Source: Corinectria fuckeliana
Lineage: Eukaryota; Ascomycota; Sordariomycetes; Hypocreales; Nectriaceae
DNA length: 22,184 nucleotides
Assembly: GCA_019137255.1 (NCBI GenBank)
Contig: WPDH01000402.1
Location: forward strand, 1-22,184
Reading direction: 5' to 3'
How positions within the stretch are numbered: position 1 is the stretch's first letter; each line of letters begins with the position of its first letter. The translations under genes were made by a program, and so were the position numbers. This document shows, piece after piece, positions 1 to 9,357 of the stretch. The notes under the pieces are model-generated. The model ran no database searches. It was given only the letters and a program-made list of their open reading frames with translations, and had not been told where the DNA came from.

Positions 1-1489
1 GTTACTTTAGCTATTTTACTATTTTACTAAGAGTTATAGTAAGGTTTAGGTTTTTTCTGCTTTAAGGTTATATATTTTATAATTATAGTAAGTTACTTAA
101 GAAGCTATTTAACTTTTATATTTAAGGCCTTTAGGGTGGTTATTATACTACTAGATATATAATAGAGATAAACTACTATTTTATTAGCTGCTTTTTACTA
201 GTAGGTTTTCTTTTAGTTAAATCTAAGGTTTAGCTTAAAAGCTGTCTTTTTATAAGTGTTTATAATATAAATATACTAAGAGATATAATTAGATCTTTTT
301 AGGTTATAGTTAGTTTTTATATAAGAGGTATTAATAGTTTTAGTAGCTTAAGTAAGATCTAAAATACTATTTTAGTAGCCTTAAGCTAACTTAGTAACTA
401 TTTTATAAGAGGTGAGAAGGCTAATATAAAGTTATAACACCTTCTCTATAAGGCTATTACTATCTTAGTCTAAGTAGCTATAGTAGTCTTATAGTAAGTA
501 GTAAAAGTTAAAATCACTTATAAGAAGTATATAATTATTTAGAGTAGTACTAGTAAGAGCTTATAGTATAAGTAAGTTACCTTTATTATTTAAGAGATTA
601 TATAAGATAATAATTTAATATTAGGTTTTTATAAAGATAATACTAACCTAGTCTTTTTCTACTTATAATATTTATAATTTAGGCTTATACTATTTATTTA
701 TATAAACTATTATATACTTATTATAATAAACTATATAGTAGTTATAATATCTTAAGCAGGCTAAAGCTCTTATTATAAGGTTCTTATTTAGCTTAAAAAG
801 TGTAATTATATTATATTTACTATAAGCTTATAGTGTAATATAGGTTAGGATAGCTTAATAATTAGTATTCTAATATAATACTAGTATTAATTAGTAGTCT
901 AAAGAGGGGATAGTAATAGTAATAAGGCTAAGATAATTATTAAAAGAGGGAATAGTATATAAGCAGCTTAGGCTTATATTAGGGCTAGGCTAGTAGATAC
1001 TATATATAATCTGTTTATTAAGCTAGAGGGCCTTTTAGGTTTTCTTAATAAGAACTATATAAGCTAGGCTAATAATAAGAGTAATAAGAGTAAAAGCTCT
1101 TAAGTTAAAAGTTTAGTTACTATATATTCTTAAAAGTAGAGAGGTCTATCTAAGTATTCTTTCTTAGTATAAGCTTAGTATAAGGCTATAATAAGGTAGT
1201 TATAGCTTTAGGCTAGGTATTTACTCTTATAAAGGATATAGTTTAAGAGGATCTTTTTACACTTAGTTAGATATTCTTCTCTGTTAGTATATATAGTACC
1301 TTTATAATATCTATAAGTTAAGACTAATTTGTAGTTTTAGGCTAGGTATCTAAACTTAAAGCAGTTATAATATTAGATAAGTTAAAGCCTCTTATTAAAA
1401 GGCTTATAATTATATAGTTATATATTAAGTAGTAGGCTATTATTATATAAGTAGTTAGCCTTTTTAATAAAGCTAATATATAAAATAAG
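1..1489. repeat. RIP-degraded AT-rich DNA, no identifiable gene
   Basis: The stretch is made of TA-rich words with almost no CG and few CA or TG dinucleotides, as expected after heavy RIP of a repeated sequence. Stretches near 1090-1490 can be read forward as peptide-like sequence broken only by TAA and TAG. A phrase, tttaggctaggtat, occurs near 1208 and again near 1336, so some internal duplication is possible. I could not assign a family. It may be the upstream part of the frame at 1490-2677 or a separate element. Confidence 0.6.
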
Positions 1490-2677
1490 ATTTATTTTTA
1501 CTTTAGGGCTAAATTAGCTAGTTTTTTACTTTTTAACTTAGAGGATTTTTAGTTAATTAGATCTGTTAATTTCTTTAATAAGCTTATTAGTATTATTTAG
1601 GATAGATATAAGTTAGATTCTTTTTACTATTACTATAAATATTAGAGAGGAGAGAGCTATATTATCACTAAAGGCTTTAGTAACCTAATTTTTAGTATAA
1701 ATAGCTTATATCTTATCTGCTATATAGAATATAAGAATAGTATTACTACTTAGCAGCTTTCTTATTATAATAATACTAGAGTTATTATAAGCTTAGTTTA
1801 CTATCTTAATAGTATCTTTTAGGGTTTAGCTGTTAATATTAAGAGGTATATTTCTTATTTAGATTATAACTTTATATTTAATATAGCTTTAGGTTATTTA
1901 CTTTATGTTTTTTTAGTTTAGAGGTATTAGGTTTTATACTGTGATTAATATATAGGAGGGTTAGCCTCTCTTATAATTTAGGGGTATAATAAGAGCTATA
2001 TTAATAATAAAAGTGAGGGCTATAATAATATTTATAGTGATTTAGTCCTTAAGGGCTGTTTTATAGTTATATATAGTATTTTTCTTATATAAGATATAAG
2101 CTTACACCTTATATATAAATATATAAGTTTAGATAATATACTAAACTTGTTTAAGAGATATAGTAGGGATAATTTTAGTGATAGTATTATATGCTTTATT
2201 TTCTAGGTTATCTACTAGTGTTCTACTTAGTTTTATAGCAGGTTTATTATTTTTACTTAGTATATACTAGCTAATTCCTATAAGAGAGTTATATTAACTT
2301 TAGTTAAGTCTATATACCCCTAAATTAATAGCTATTAGAAGCATATTAGCACTATTATTATAGTCCTAATATACTATTATCCCTAGGGTAATATATATAT
2401 AAGGATTTAGATTCTAGTGTTAAAATATATTTTAGAGGCAGATTAGGGCTATAATAAGTAGAAACTAGGTAAGTAAGAAAAATATATAATACTTAAAGAC
2501 CTTTAGCTATAAGGTATTTCTCCTAACTAGAGAGAAATTATAAGATATAAGAAAAAAGTTATAGTTATATACTTATATTAGCTATCTTACTAAGTATATC
2601 TTCTTAACTTAGTACCTAATATAAGTTTTAACTTTATCTTATATATTATAAGTAATTATATCTTATATTTCTTTTAA
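1490..2677 (+). pseudogene. Long decayed coding frame of unrecognised family
   Basis: Read by hand in one forward frame, this stretch gives almost 400 codons without a frameshift. The many in-frame stops are all TAA or TAG and none is TGA, the pattern left when CAA, CAG, CGA and TGG codons are hit by RIP. The peptide has balanced composition, including Cys-Tyr-rich and Lys/Arg-rich stretches, and is not a simple repeat. The true start is unclear because the frame merges into similar sequence upstream. It is most likely a protein of a repeated mobile element, since RIP acts on duplicated DNA. I see no reverse transcriptase, integrase or DDE motif and do not recognise the family. It could be the 5' part of the copia element further right, but the frame differs and no copia motif is visible. 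Confidence 0.5.
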
Positions 2678-3192
2678 TAAATCTCTCTTATTTTAAAATA
2701 ATAAGATACTTAAGACCTTAAAGACTATCTAAGAAGTTTAAATAATTATAAAAGATATTAAAACTATACTAAAATATAACTTAGTGATTAATAGACTTTT
2801 TAATTACCTAACTTTAATACTAATTTTAGAGATTAGTATAGCTAACCTAATAATTTCCACACCCTAAGAAATAGCTGTTTTACCCTTTTATAACACTTAG
2901 CAATTAATACTACTATAATTATAGGAATTAAGCCCTATTATACCTATAAATAGTTATAATACTAATTAAATAAATATTAAAGCCCTTTTAAATATAGCTC
3001 TCTTATTACCTAAGTAATTAATATTTCTATTTATAGCTGTGATTAACACTACTCTTAAAACATATATTTGCTAATATTATAATATGTTTTAACCTCTACT
3101 AAGATTAATTAAAGCTGCCTTTTAAAAGGATAATTAGCCTTACTAGAAAGCAGCTATAAATATTAAGGTTAATAGTATTTAAAAGAGGAAAG
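2678..3192. repeat. RIP-degraded DNA left of the miniature LTR element
   Basis: AT-rich sequence without an identifiable gene. The last 100-200 bases before 3193 can be read in the same frame as the copia pol remnant right of 3886, because the inserted 694 bp plus the 5-bp duplication equal 699 bp, a multiple of three. They may therefore be the pol segment just upstream of the reverse transcriptase, but I could not match them to integrase. Confidence 0.45.
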
Positions 3193-3361
3193 TGTAAGAG
3201 TTAGGGTAGTATACCTAACCTTTAATAGAAAGTCCTAGCTGTAAGGCTAAAAAGATTAAACAATTTAAGTAAGCTATATTACTTAATTATACTATATAAC
3301 AGGTTATAAGAGAGCTCTTAGTAAGCTCTTAGCTTGCCTTTAGCTTAGCTATACTCTTATA
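3193..3361. repeat. Left 169-bp LTR of the miniature element
   Basis: It begins TGTAAGAG and ends CTCTTATA and is a gap-free match to 3718-3886. It is slightly less RIP-mutated than the right copy, keeping TG at the start, gtaagg and aacagg where the right copy has TA, ataagg and aatagg. Confidence 0.85.
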
Positions 3362-3717
3362 ATTATCCCCCCCTCTTAATAGCACATCTTAGGCTGCTAG
3401 CTTATTAGTAGGTATAGTATAGCCTCTTCTGCTTTAGGTGTAAGCAGCCTCTTCTGCTACTATTATAAGAGGTTTACTACTATAAGGCTAGGAATATAAC
3501 AACTCTGTCACGCCTATATATATATATATATTAGAGAGTAGCCTAGCTTCTAGGCCTAAGATAACTACTATTATTAACTCTTAAGGCTTTAGTTATAGTA
3601 GGTAACTATATATATTTATTCTTATAAGCTTAGTGCCTATTATAGTTATAAGGTTTAGCAGAGATTTAAACTTATAACCTTCTGTATAGTACTAGACTTA
3701 ATATGTACTTAAATAAT
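3362..3717. repeat. Internal region of the miniature element
   Basis: These 356 bp have no coding frame. They contain a C tract near 3367, a 13-base direct repeat agcctcttctgct at 3421-3433 and 3446-3458, a (TA)n run at about 3516-3532, and near the right end a tRNA-like stretch on the minus strand. The middle is less AT-rich than the surrounding copia remnant, which fits a later insertion or fewer rounds of RIP. Confidence 0.7.
3655..3712 (-). other. Possible RIP-mutated tRNA 3' half
   Basis: Read on the minus strand, this stretch contains cagaaggttataagtttaaa followed by tctctgctaaacc. It resembles the anticodon-arm end, variable loop and T arm (B box) of a tRNA in which CG has become TA. 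The B box GTTCGAATC would appear here as gtttaaatc. The 5' half (D arm, A box) is not convincing, the T stem pairs poorly, and the anticodon arm seems one base short. It could be a tRNA-derived part of the miniature element, a SINE remnant, or chance. Confidence 0.25.
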
Positions 3718-3886
3718 TATAAGACTTAGGGTAGTATACCTAACCTTTAATAGAAAGTTCTAGCTATAAGGCTAAAAAGATTAAACAATTTAAGTAAGCT
3801 ATATTACTTAATTATACTATATAATAGGTTATAAGAGAGCTCTTAGTAAGCTCTTAGCTCACTCTTAGCTTAGCTGTACTCTTATA
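3718..3886. repeat. Right 169-bp LTR of the miniature element
   Basis: Gap-free partner of 3193-3361. It begins TATAAGAC (the left copy has TGTAAGAG) and ends CTCTTATA. It is followed directly by the second copy of the target duplication, gaaag. Confidence 0.85.
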
Positions 3887-5455
3887 GAAAGTTATTACTA
3901 CTATTAAGTGAAAAAATATCTCTAAAAATACTTAGATTATTCTACTATATTAAGTTTTTAACTATAAGTTTAATAAAAAAGGGTATCTACTAAGGTATAA
4001 AATAAGGTTAGTAGTATATAATAATCTTTAAGCTAAAAATAACCTTTTTACCTATACTATAATATTAGCAGCTAGGGCTTTTTACTTTCTAATAGCTATT
4101 ATATATTATTTTAACCTTAAGGTATACTAATTTAACTTTATTATAGTATTCTTAAACTAGGTACTTTCTAAAGAAGAAATTATCTACTATAATATCTTAA
4201 GAACCTTAAAAAAGCAGATAAACCCTACCTAAAGAGATAACCTTTAGAAGGTTATAAGAGCTTTATATAAGCTTTAAAGATTACTAGTTTTATAGTATAA
4301 GAAACTTACTAGCTTTTTTATTAGCTTAGGCTTTAAAATTATCTTTAAGAAGCCTTATATTATATTTAATAGTAAGATCTTTCTTTTCTTCTATATTAAT
4401 AACCTAGTATTTCTATTTTATAAGAAATTTAAAAAGAAATATAAGATCTTATAGTAATCCCTAAAGAAGGCTTATAAGATTAAGAATCTAAGAGACCTTA
4501 AGTGGTTTTTAAGTATTAGAATCACTTAAGATTAGGCTATAAGTAAGATATAGCTCTATTAGGACTTATATATTAAGAAAATCACTTATAAATATAGCTA
4601 TAATAACCCTAATTAAAAGTAAAAAAAACACCTTATAGTTAGACCTAAATTACTATCTTATAATAGTATAGTAATACCTAAAAAGGTAAAGCTTTATTAA
4701 TCTCTTATTAGCTTAATTTAGTATCTTATAATAATCACTTAGGCTAATACTACCTTTTTAGCTTCTAAGCTAGCCTAATTTCTTCTTAACCTATTAGATC
4801 TTTATATTTAATAGGCTAAAGAGTGTATTAAGTACCTTTATAACTTAAGGTTTATTAGTATTTAATTTTCTACTTCTAATAACTCTTTTTAGTGTTTTTT
4901 TAATATCTTATATAATAATAATATCTTAACTTACTATAGTATATAAGAATTTATAGTTATAATATTTAAAAGTCTTATTTTTTATAAGTCTAGTAAGTAA
5001 AATACTATTATAACCTTTTTAACTAAGACTAAGCTTTTAGTCTTATCTTAAGTAGCTAAAAAAGTTATAACTTTTAAATAACTTTATAATAAGATATAAT
5101 TTTACTATTATAATCTCTAAAATAAAATCTCTTTTTAATAAAAATCTTATATTAATCTATAAAAAACTAAAAGACTTCTCACTAAGTATTACTATAATAA
5201 TTACTTATCTTACTTTTCTTTTCTTTTAGGTTTAAAATATTTTATATTTTTCTTATAGAATCTTTACTTTTTATAATAATTTATCTTAATTATTAATATC
5301 TTAAAAATTTAGCTATTATAATAGTAATTTTTAATTATCTTATTTTTAATAATTAGTCTTATAATTAATAAGAATATAACTTCTCTTACTTTTTCTTATT
5401 TTATATAAGTTAGATCTAAGATATTTAATACCTTTATTAATTTAGGTGTAAGTTA
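3887..5455 (+). pseudogene. Ty1/copia retrotransposon pol remnant (reverse transcriptase and RNase H)
   Basis: One forward frame, unbroken by frameshifts from about 3888 past 5000, reads as a copia-type reverse transcriptase with many TAA and TAG stops. Recognisable landmarks in order are: the segment before RT (VFNYKFNKKG at about 3945), LAARAF at 4065-4082, FLN at about 4158, the polymerase active site at 4392-4403, which now reads YINN for the family's YVDD (both aspartates turned to asparagine by G to A), and the RNase H signature KSSK*NT at 4986-5006. The order RT then RNase H directly before an LTR is the Ty1/copia layout. Upstream, the element is interrupted by the miniature LTR element. 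No integrase or gag was recognised, so the 5' part is lost, unrecognisable or outside the window. The loss of both catalytic aspartates and the many stops make it inactive. Confidence 0.85.
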
Positions 5456-5485
5456 ATATATCTTATATTTACTATAAGTTATAAC

Positions 5486-5496
5486 CTAAGAGGGTA
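5486..5496 (+). other. Polypurine tract of the copia element
   Basis: The purine run taagagggta lies directly before the 3' LTR. Retroelements use such a tract to prime plus-strand DNA. Its position against the LTR start at 5497 supports both the LTR boundary and the orientation. Confidence 0.6.
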
Positions 5497-5749
5497 TATT
5501 AAGCGCTATAGTTACTATACAGAAAAGCTACTCTAAATAATCTTACCTTATAATATCTTCTTTTATCTCTATATTAAGCCTTATTTCTACCTGCTTCTAG
5601 GGATATCTAAATAGGCTAGATTAAGGTGTGTTTACCTAGTCTTAGCATATCTGCTAGGGGTCCCTAGTCCTACATAAAAGACCAGGTCTTACCCCTAGAT
5701 GTAGTCAATCAAGTCACACATTATATTCATACCTTAGCGCACTATAACA
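5497..5749 (+). repeat. 3' LTR of the copia element (253 bp)
   Basis: It begins tattaagcgctata (TGTTA with one G to A) and ends TAACA, so the original ends TGTTA...TAACA are inverse to each other, typical of copia LTRs. It aligns without gaps with the split LTR at 15651-16707 once the 804-bp insertion there is removed: both are 253 bp. It follows a polypurine tract and RNase H in the same orientation, which makes it the 3' LTR. The right half is little mutated, while the homologous right half at 16580-16707 is heavily mutated. It keeps the empty site of the MITE insertion at 5509-5510. The next five bases, tgtat, would be the target duplication, but the 5' end needed to confirm this is not seen. 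Confidence 0.85.
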
Positions 5750-7286
5750 TGTATTAAGTCCCTATAGGCTGATTCCTCTGGGGCGGAACAAATGTTTTAT
5801 CCCACTAAATTTGTCATGTGGACTCGATAAAAGCACCTAGCGTATGCTAAACCTGGTTGGGAACGAGACCAGTAAAGGGGTAAAGCCAAGCTTCTTCTCT
5901 ATTAGGAGGGTACACACTCTTGGTGTCTTGCCTAATACGGCAGAGAGCACCTTTTCGTGTTATTATGTCCCTTAAGCACTGCCCAACCAACTTTAAAGAC
6001 ATAGATCCATCAATAGGAGGCTTTACAATGGGTGATGCTGCGAATCACACTGCATAGTTCAGGTGCATAGATGCGAAGACATTAGTTTCTCGACCACATG
6101 TACGGTCTTTTAGCACTGACTTACATCATGTTGATAGAGAGACAGCCCACAGGGCTTGTTGCATGCAAGTCTTCTCTTGGGAAACGAGCTCTTGGTTGTT
6201 CAGAGGAACCCATCATTCTTTTCTAAGTGCTCAGCTTGTAGCATCAGCAATGCAATGTCTCGCTTATTCAGCCACCTCGAAGACCGCCGAGAAGGAAAAA
6301 GCGATGGACTGTGGCTTCACCGATGCGGCTGTTAGTTGCCAACTCACTCATCTGCTGATCCATGTCGCCTGCCCCGTATTCATTCATAGTCATGGACACT
6401 GATATCACCGCCCAACTAACTCAGAAGGCTGGTCTCTTAGGTGTAGAGGGTTGCGCAGAGGTTGGCGCCATGCCTCAATAGGATGGGCTCATGCGGCCAC
6501 TTCGCCGACCATCTGGATCCAAAGAACCCCCTTATTCACTTGGCGGAGTAGGAACACGCAAGTAAGCCCCCAACAATGCAAGTCAATGCACTTCCTTCAG
6601 TTGATCACAATGATGCAGAGTAACACTCCTTTCCCAGTACAGGATGTATATGCTAGTTACGCCTTGGCCTTCCCTCCGCGAGAAGGGATTAAAGCTCATG
6701 GTCATTCTCAGCCTTCTAGCGCAAGTTAGCAGAAACACATTTCATACTTCACTACAATCAGCTTCAACCATGGAGAGAACTGTGCAGACTCCAATCAGCA
6801 CGCATGCGACGGCGCATGGTTTCAGAGGCGCCCGGAACACCCAGCCGGAAGAGACTGAACATCAAGTCTAATGCAAGATATGGCCGGCGGCGGGAAGGCC
6901 CACTCATCACGGACCGGCGTTAGTCTGATGGTTGGAGACACGTAGAACAGTGAATATGCACGCTGAAGAGCCGTGACGATCATCCGTGTTGGTTGTAAAC
7001 AATCACTAGCGTATAAGCGTGCCAGGAACTTGCATGGTGCGGGCTGCTTAACCACCCGCAACGCCTCCGTGTGGGGGGTAATCGAACTTAGCATGATGCA
7101 CAGCAGCTCGGTTTGATTGCCATCCATCAGCTCGTCAGATGGAGTGTGGGGTTTGTCGGGGCTGTGATAAACGTTGCTCTCTTCGGCACGCTGTGCGATC
7201 TAAAGGTGATCCAAAGCTAGGTGTTGAAAAGTATAAGGATGGCATGTGCTCTCCTTGAAGGAAAGACATATTCACTCACCCTCACG

Positions 7287-7307
7287 TTCAGCCTTCAGCC
7301 TTCAGCC
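7287..7307. repeat. Three tandem copies of ttcagcc
   Basis: Perfect 7-bp repeats about 100 bases before the start codon of the AAA ATPase pseudogene. They could be part of its promoter or leader. Confidence 0.7.
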
Positions 7308-7337
7308 TCAACATTGCCTCTCGATCTCCTTCTTTGT

Positions 7338-7342
7338 CCAAT
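7338..7342 (+). promoter_or_regulatory. CCAAT box upstream of the AAA gene
   Basis: CCAAT lies about 60 bases before the ATG at 7401. This is the binding motif of the fungal CCAAT-binding complex. The motif is short, so the assignment rests on position only. Confidence 0.3.
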
Positions 7343-7400
7343 AATTTAACTTTCCACATTGAACTTTGCACTGCCTTCCCTGACTACCGAGAAGCTCCCA

Positions 7401-8888
7401 ATGATGACACCATCTAGCAACCTCAGCCCTCCTCTTATCTAAGAGGCACTGTTCCAACAGATGTCAGTCTTAGATCTCTTCCTTCCTGGCTTCACAAACA
7501 TCACCAGTACCGTCAGCCAGGCCCTCAGTGGCAACTTGACTAGCTATACTTAGCTGATATGCATCTTTATATTAGTTGCGTTCTTGAAACCGTATGTGTT
7601 TTAATTGAGATCGTGGTTTATTAAACACTTTAGTAAGTCTGTAGAAATAAATTAACAGGACCTAGGCTCACCTCTATAAGTATTAACAGTTTATATTAAA
7701 CACTCTGACGAAACGTATAATATGATATAAACCTAGGTCTTATCTTATGGATTAGATGATGCTGCTTATTCTCTTCTCGCTAAAGTCAGAACAAAGTAAT
7801 AAACTTATAAAGGCTATAACACCCGCACTAAAAAAGCTCTCTAATATACCCCTTAGGAAGGTTCCTTTTGCTTTTAGTATAAGAAAAACTTGATTTTCTA
7901 CTAGACTACACAGGTAGATATTAGCTTCTACTAAGAGGAGCAGATCTTTATCACAGGGTAGTCTTTAAGGATCTTAAAAGGCCTCCTAGAAGACTATTAA
8001 CTTAAATACCTTAACAAATCAAAAAATAAGATAACTATCTATAGGCACTATAATAATCACTAGAGGAAGGAGAAAGTAGTAACTATTTAGCCTCTTTTAA
8101 TAGTTATTCTTAACAAAAAGCAGAAGAAGCCTCTTATTAGAGACCTTAGAGATTTTCTTAACTCTAAAACTAGACGCTAGTATTCTAAGTATTCCTTCCC
8201 TTATAAATAAGAATATCTCTTTTATAGCCCGCCTAAAACCAGAAAGTCAAGCTTTAGCTTATTAGTTACTAGTAAATTAGATATAGATATTTATATTATT
8301 AGCATCCCTAGCACAAATAATTAAACACTAAAGGGCCTGTTTGCTAGGCTTCTAGACAGGTATGTTATCTTGTTAGAGGATATTAACACAGCAGGAGCCA
8401 CGTATTCTAGGGACTCTGACCCAGAGGATTCAGACAGCGATATAAACACGAGACCACAAAGTAGAGGGGTGACTCTTTTAGGCCTCTTAAACGCCCTCGA
8501 TAGTGTTGCGTCCCAGGAAGATCAAATTCTCATTATGACAACCAATCATCCTAAAAAATTAGATCAGGCATTAACACGGCCTGGCCGAGTTAACAAGGAG
8601 ATTGAGTTCCGGCTTGCTGATAGAGGCATCACTAAGGATATCTTCCGCTTTATGTTTAGGCAACCAGCAAGAAATATTGTGGAGCTAAGTCAACAGAAGA
8701 GATGCGACAGTGAAGTTAAGAGACAAGCAGGCGTATTTGCCATAAAGGTACCAGAGTTTAAGTTCAGTGCGGCGGAGATCATGTCGTATCTTCTACGCTA
8801 TAGGCGTTTCCCGGCTGCTGCAATAGAGAACTGCGGCCAGTGGGTGGATGATCTTCTCCAGGAAAAGAACGCCAAGGATAGCTGTTAG
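7401..8888 (+). pseudogene. BCS1-like AAA ATPase, RIP-inactivated
   Basis: A single frame from ATG 7401 (a second ATG follows directly) to TAG 8886-8888 gives 495 codons without frameshift or intron, about the length of fungal BCS1-like proteins. The N-terminus carries the family's leader (LFLPGF, residues 26-31) and a hydrophobic segment (about 53-62), as in BCS1, a mitochondrial inner-membrane ATPase. The Walker A site at 8226-8249 now reads SPPKTRKS where the family has GPPGTGKS: three glycine codons were changed by G to A. Walker B is LLEDIN (residues 324-329), with Asn where most relatives have Asp. Sensor 1 Asn is residue 382 and the RPGR arginines are 393 and 396. About 21 in-frame stops, all TAA or TAG, lie between 7440 and 8324; none follows before the natural end. 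Members of this expanded family often have unknown roles, so a true BCS1 function in Rieske protein assembly is not implied. Confidence 0.9.
8325..8888 (+). CDS. Open 3' part of the BCS1-like gene (C-terminal AAA half)
   Basis: This is the part of the pseudogene without in-frame stops, 187 codons plus the stop. It keeps Walker B, sensor 1, the arginine fingers and the C-terminal helical lid (from about residue 420), with normal codon use and CG content. There is no in-frame ATG near its 5' end: the first codons of the Walker B segment are Leu codons. It is therefore the least-mutated end of a dead gene rather than an independent gene. It lacks the P-loop and could not hydrolyse ATP on its own. 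Confidence 0.6.
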   Translation, partial: TLKGLFARLLDRYVILLEDINTAGATYSRDSDPEDSDSDINTRPQSRGVTLLGLLNALDSVASQEDQILIMTTNHPKKLDQALTRPGRVNKEIEFRLADRGITKDIFRFMFRQPARNIVELSQQKRCDSEVKRQAGVFAIKVPEFKFSAAEIMSYLLRYRRFPAAAIENCGQWVDDLLQEKNAKDSC

Positions 8889-9357
8889 TATCATGATGAG
8901 ACGTAACAGAGGCCGAGGAGGCGCTTGTCAGTCCCTACTGTATTTAGTCTGCCGTCATAAAGTTTAAGCAATGCTACACTCATTACTCCGTAATTCCCCT
9001 AAGGGCAGCCTCAGCAACATCATTTTGGAAGTCTTCACAAGGGACTCTCGCGTTAATGGTGAAATTTGGTCTACTTGAGCGTGTGGGTGTGGCTCTGGTC
9101 CCGGGAGACCGTGGCTTTCGACTGTCGCCGGATATGATCCCCCCAGCCCCTGAAATTGGCAACCGATGAGGGTGTGGAGGCAAACAACCATCTTCGTGTT
9201 GGTCCTTTTGTTTTATTAATCACGCGCTATCTGGTGTGGTGGGGCCATTTCTCGCTGCGGTTTCAGGTCGCAAACATAAATAAGACCTAGAATCCCCTTG
9301 TTATCGTGCCTCCACGCCAGCTGCGAGTTCACTCCTGTCTGATTCAATTGGCCAAAC
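8889..9357. other. Intergenic region and promoter of the membrane protein gene
   Basis: Balanced composition with CG present. Short open frames on the minus strand (8964-9191) give peptides without recognisable features. The sequence before the next ATG, gccaaacATGg, fits the fungal start context. Nothing else is seen. Confidence 0.55.

Larger units (their letters stand above)
3193..3886. mobile_element. Miniature LTR retroelement (TRIM-like), complete, with 5-bp TSD
   Basis: Two direct repeats of 169 bp, 3193-3361 and 3718-3886, align without gaps at a constant offset of 525 and differ at about ten positions, nine of them transitions. The first starts TGTAAGAG and both end CTCTTATA. With one C-to-T change restored, that end is the exact inverse of the start, the usual TG...CA form of LTRs. 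The bases gaaag stand directly before (3188-3192) and directly after (3887-3891), giving a 5-bp target site duplication. The internal part is only 356 bp, far too short for gag-pol, so this is a non-autonomous element of TRIM type or a deletion derivative. It interrupts the copia pol remnant. I did not find a clear primer-binding site or polypurine tract. Confidence 0.85.
5750..7400. other. Less mutated island, no convincing gene; upstream region of the AAA gene
   Basis: The stretch has balanced base composition with many CG dinucleotides, in contrast to its left flank. Several short open frames exist on both strands, the longest about 100 codons at 6822-7127 minus, but their peptides show no domain, signal peptide or intron pattern I can support. 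The last 150 bases look like a fungal promoter and leader: a CCAAT box at 7338-7342, pyrimidine-rich stretches, and three tandem copies of ttcagcc at 7287-7307. This is probably unique host DNA flanking the copia insertion. Confidence 0.6.

Noticed and set aside
1..5500. Mitochondrial DNA or an AT-rich bacterial genome
   Set aside because: AT-rich blocks show transition-type decay of retroelements next to normal CG-containing islands with an intron-bearing gene, which fits RIP in a fungal nuclear genome.
6163..7127. Several short open frames of 75-101 codons on both strands of the island
   Set aside because: They overlap one another, have no recognisable domain, signal peptide or start context, and the peptides look random.
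7592..7658. A possible intron (gtatgt ... ttaacag) in the BCS1-like gene
   Set aside because: Donor and acceptor look good, but reading straight through stays in register with the rest of the gene and gives family-like sequence (LRSWFIKHFSKSVEI), whereas splicing shifts the frame.
8964..9191. Two overlapping minus-strand open frames
   Set aside because: Short, without features, located in the intergenic region before the membrane protein gene; likely chance.
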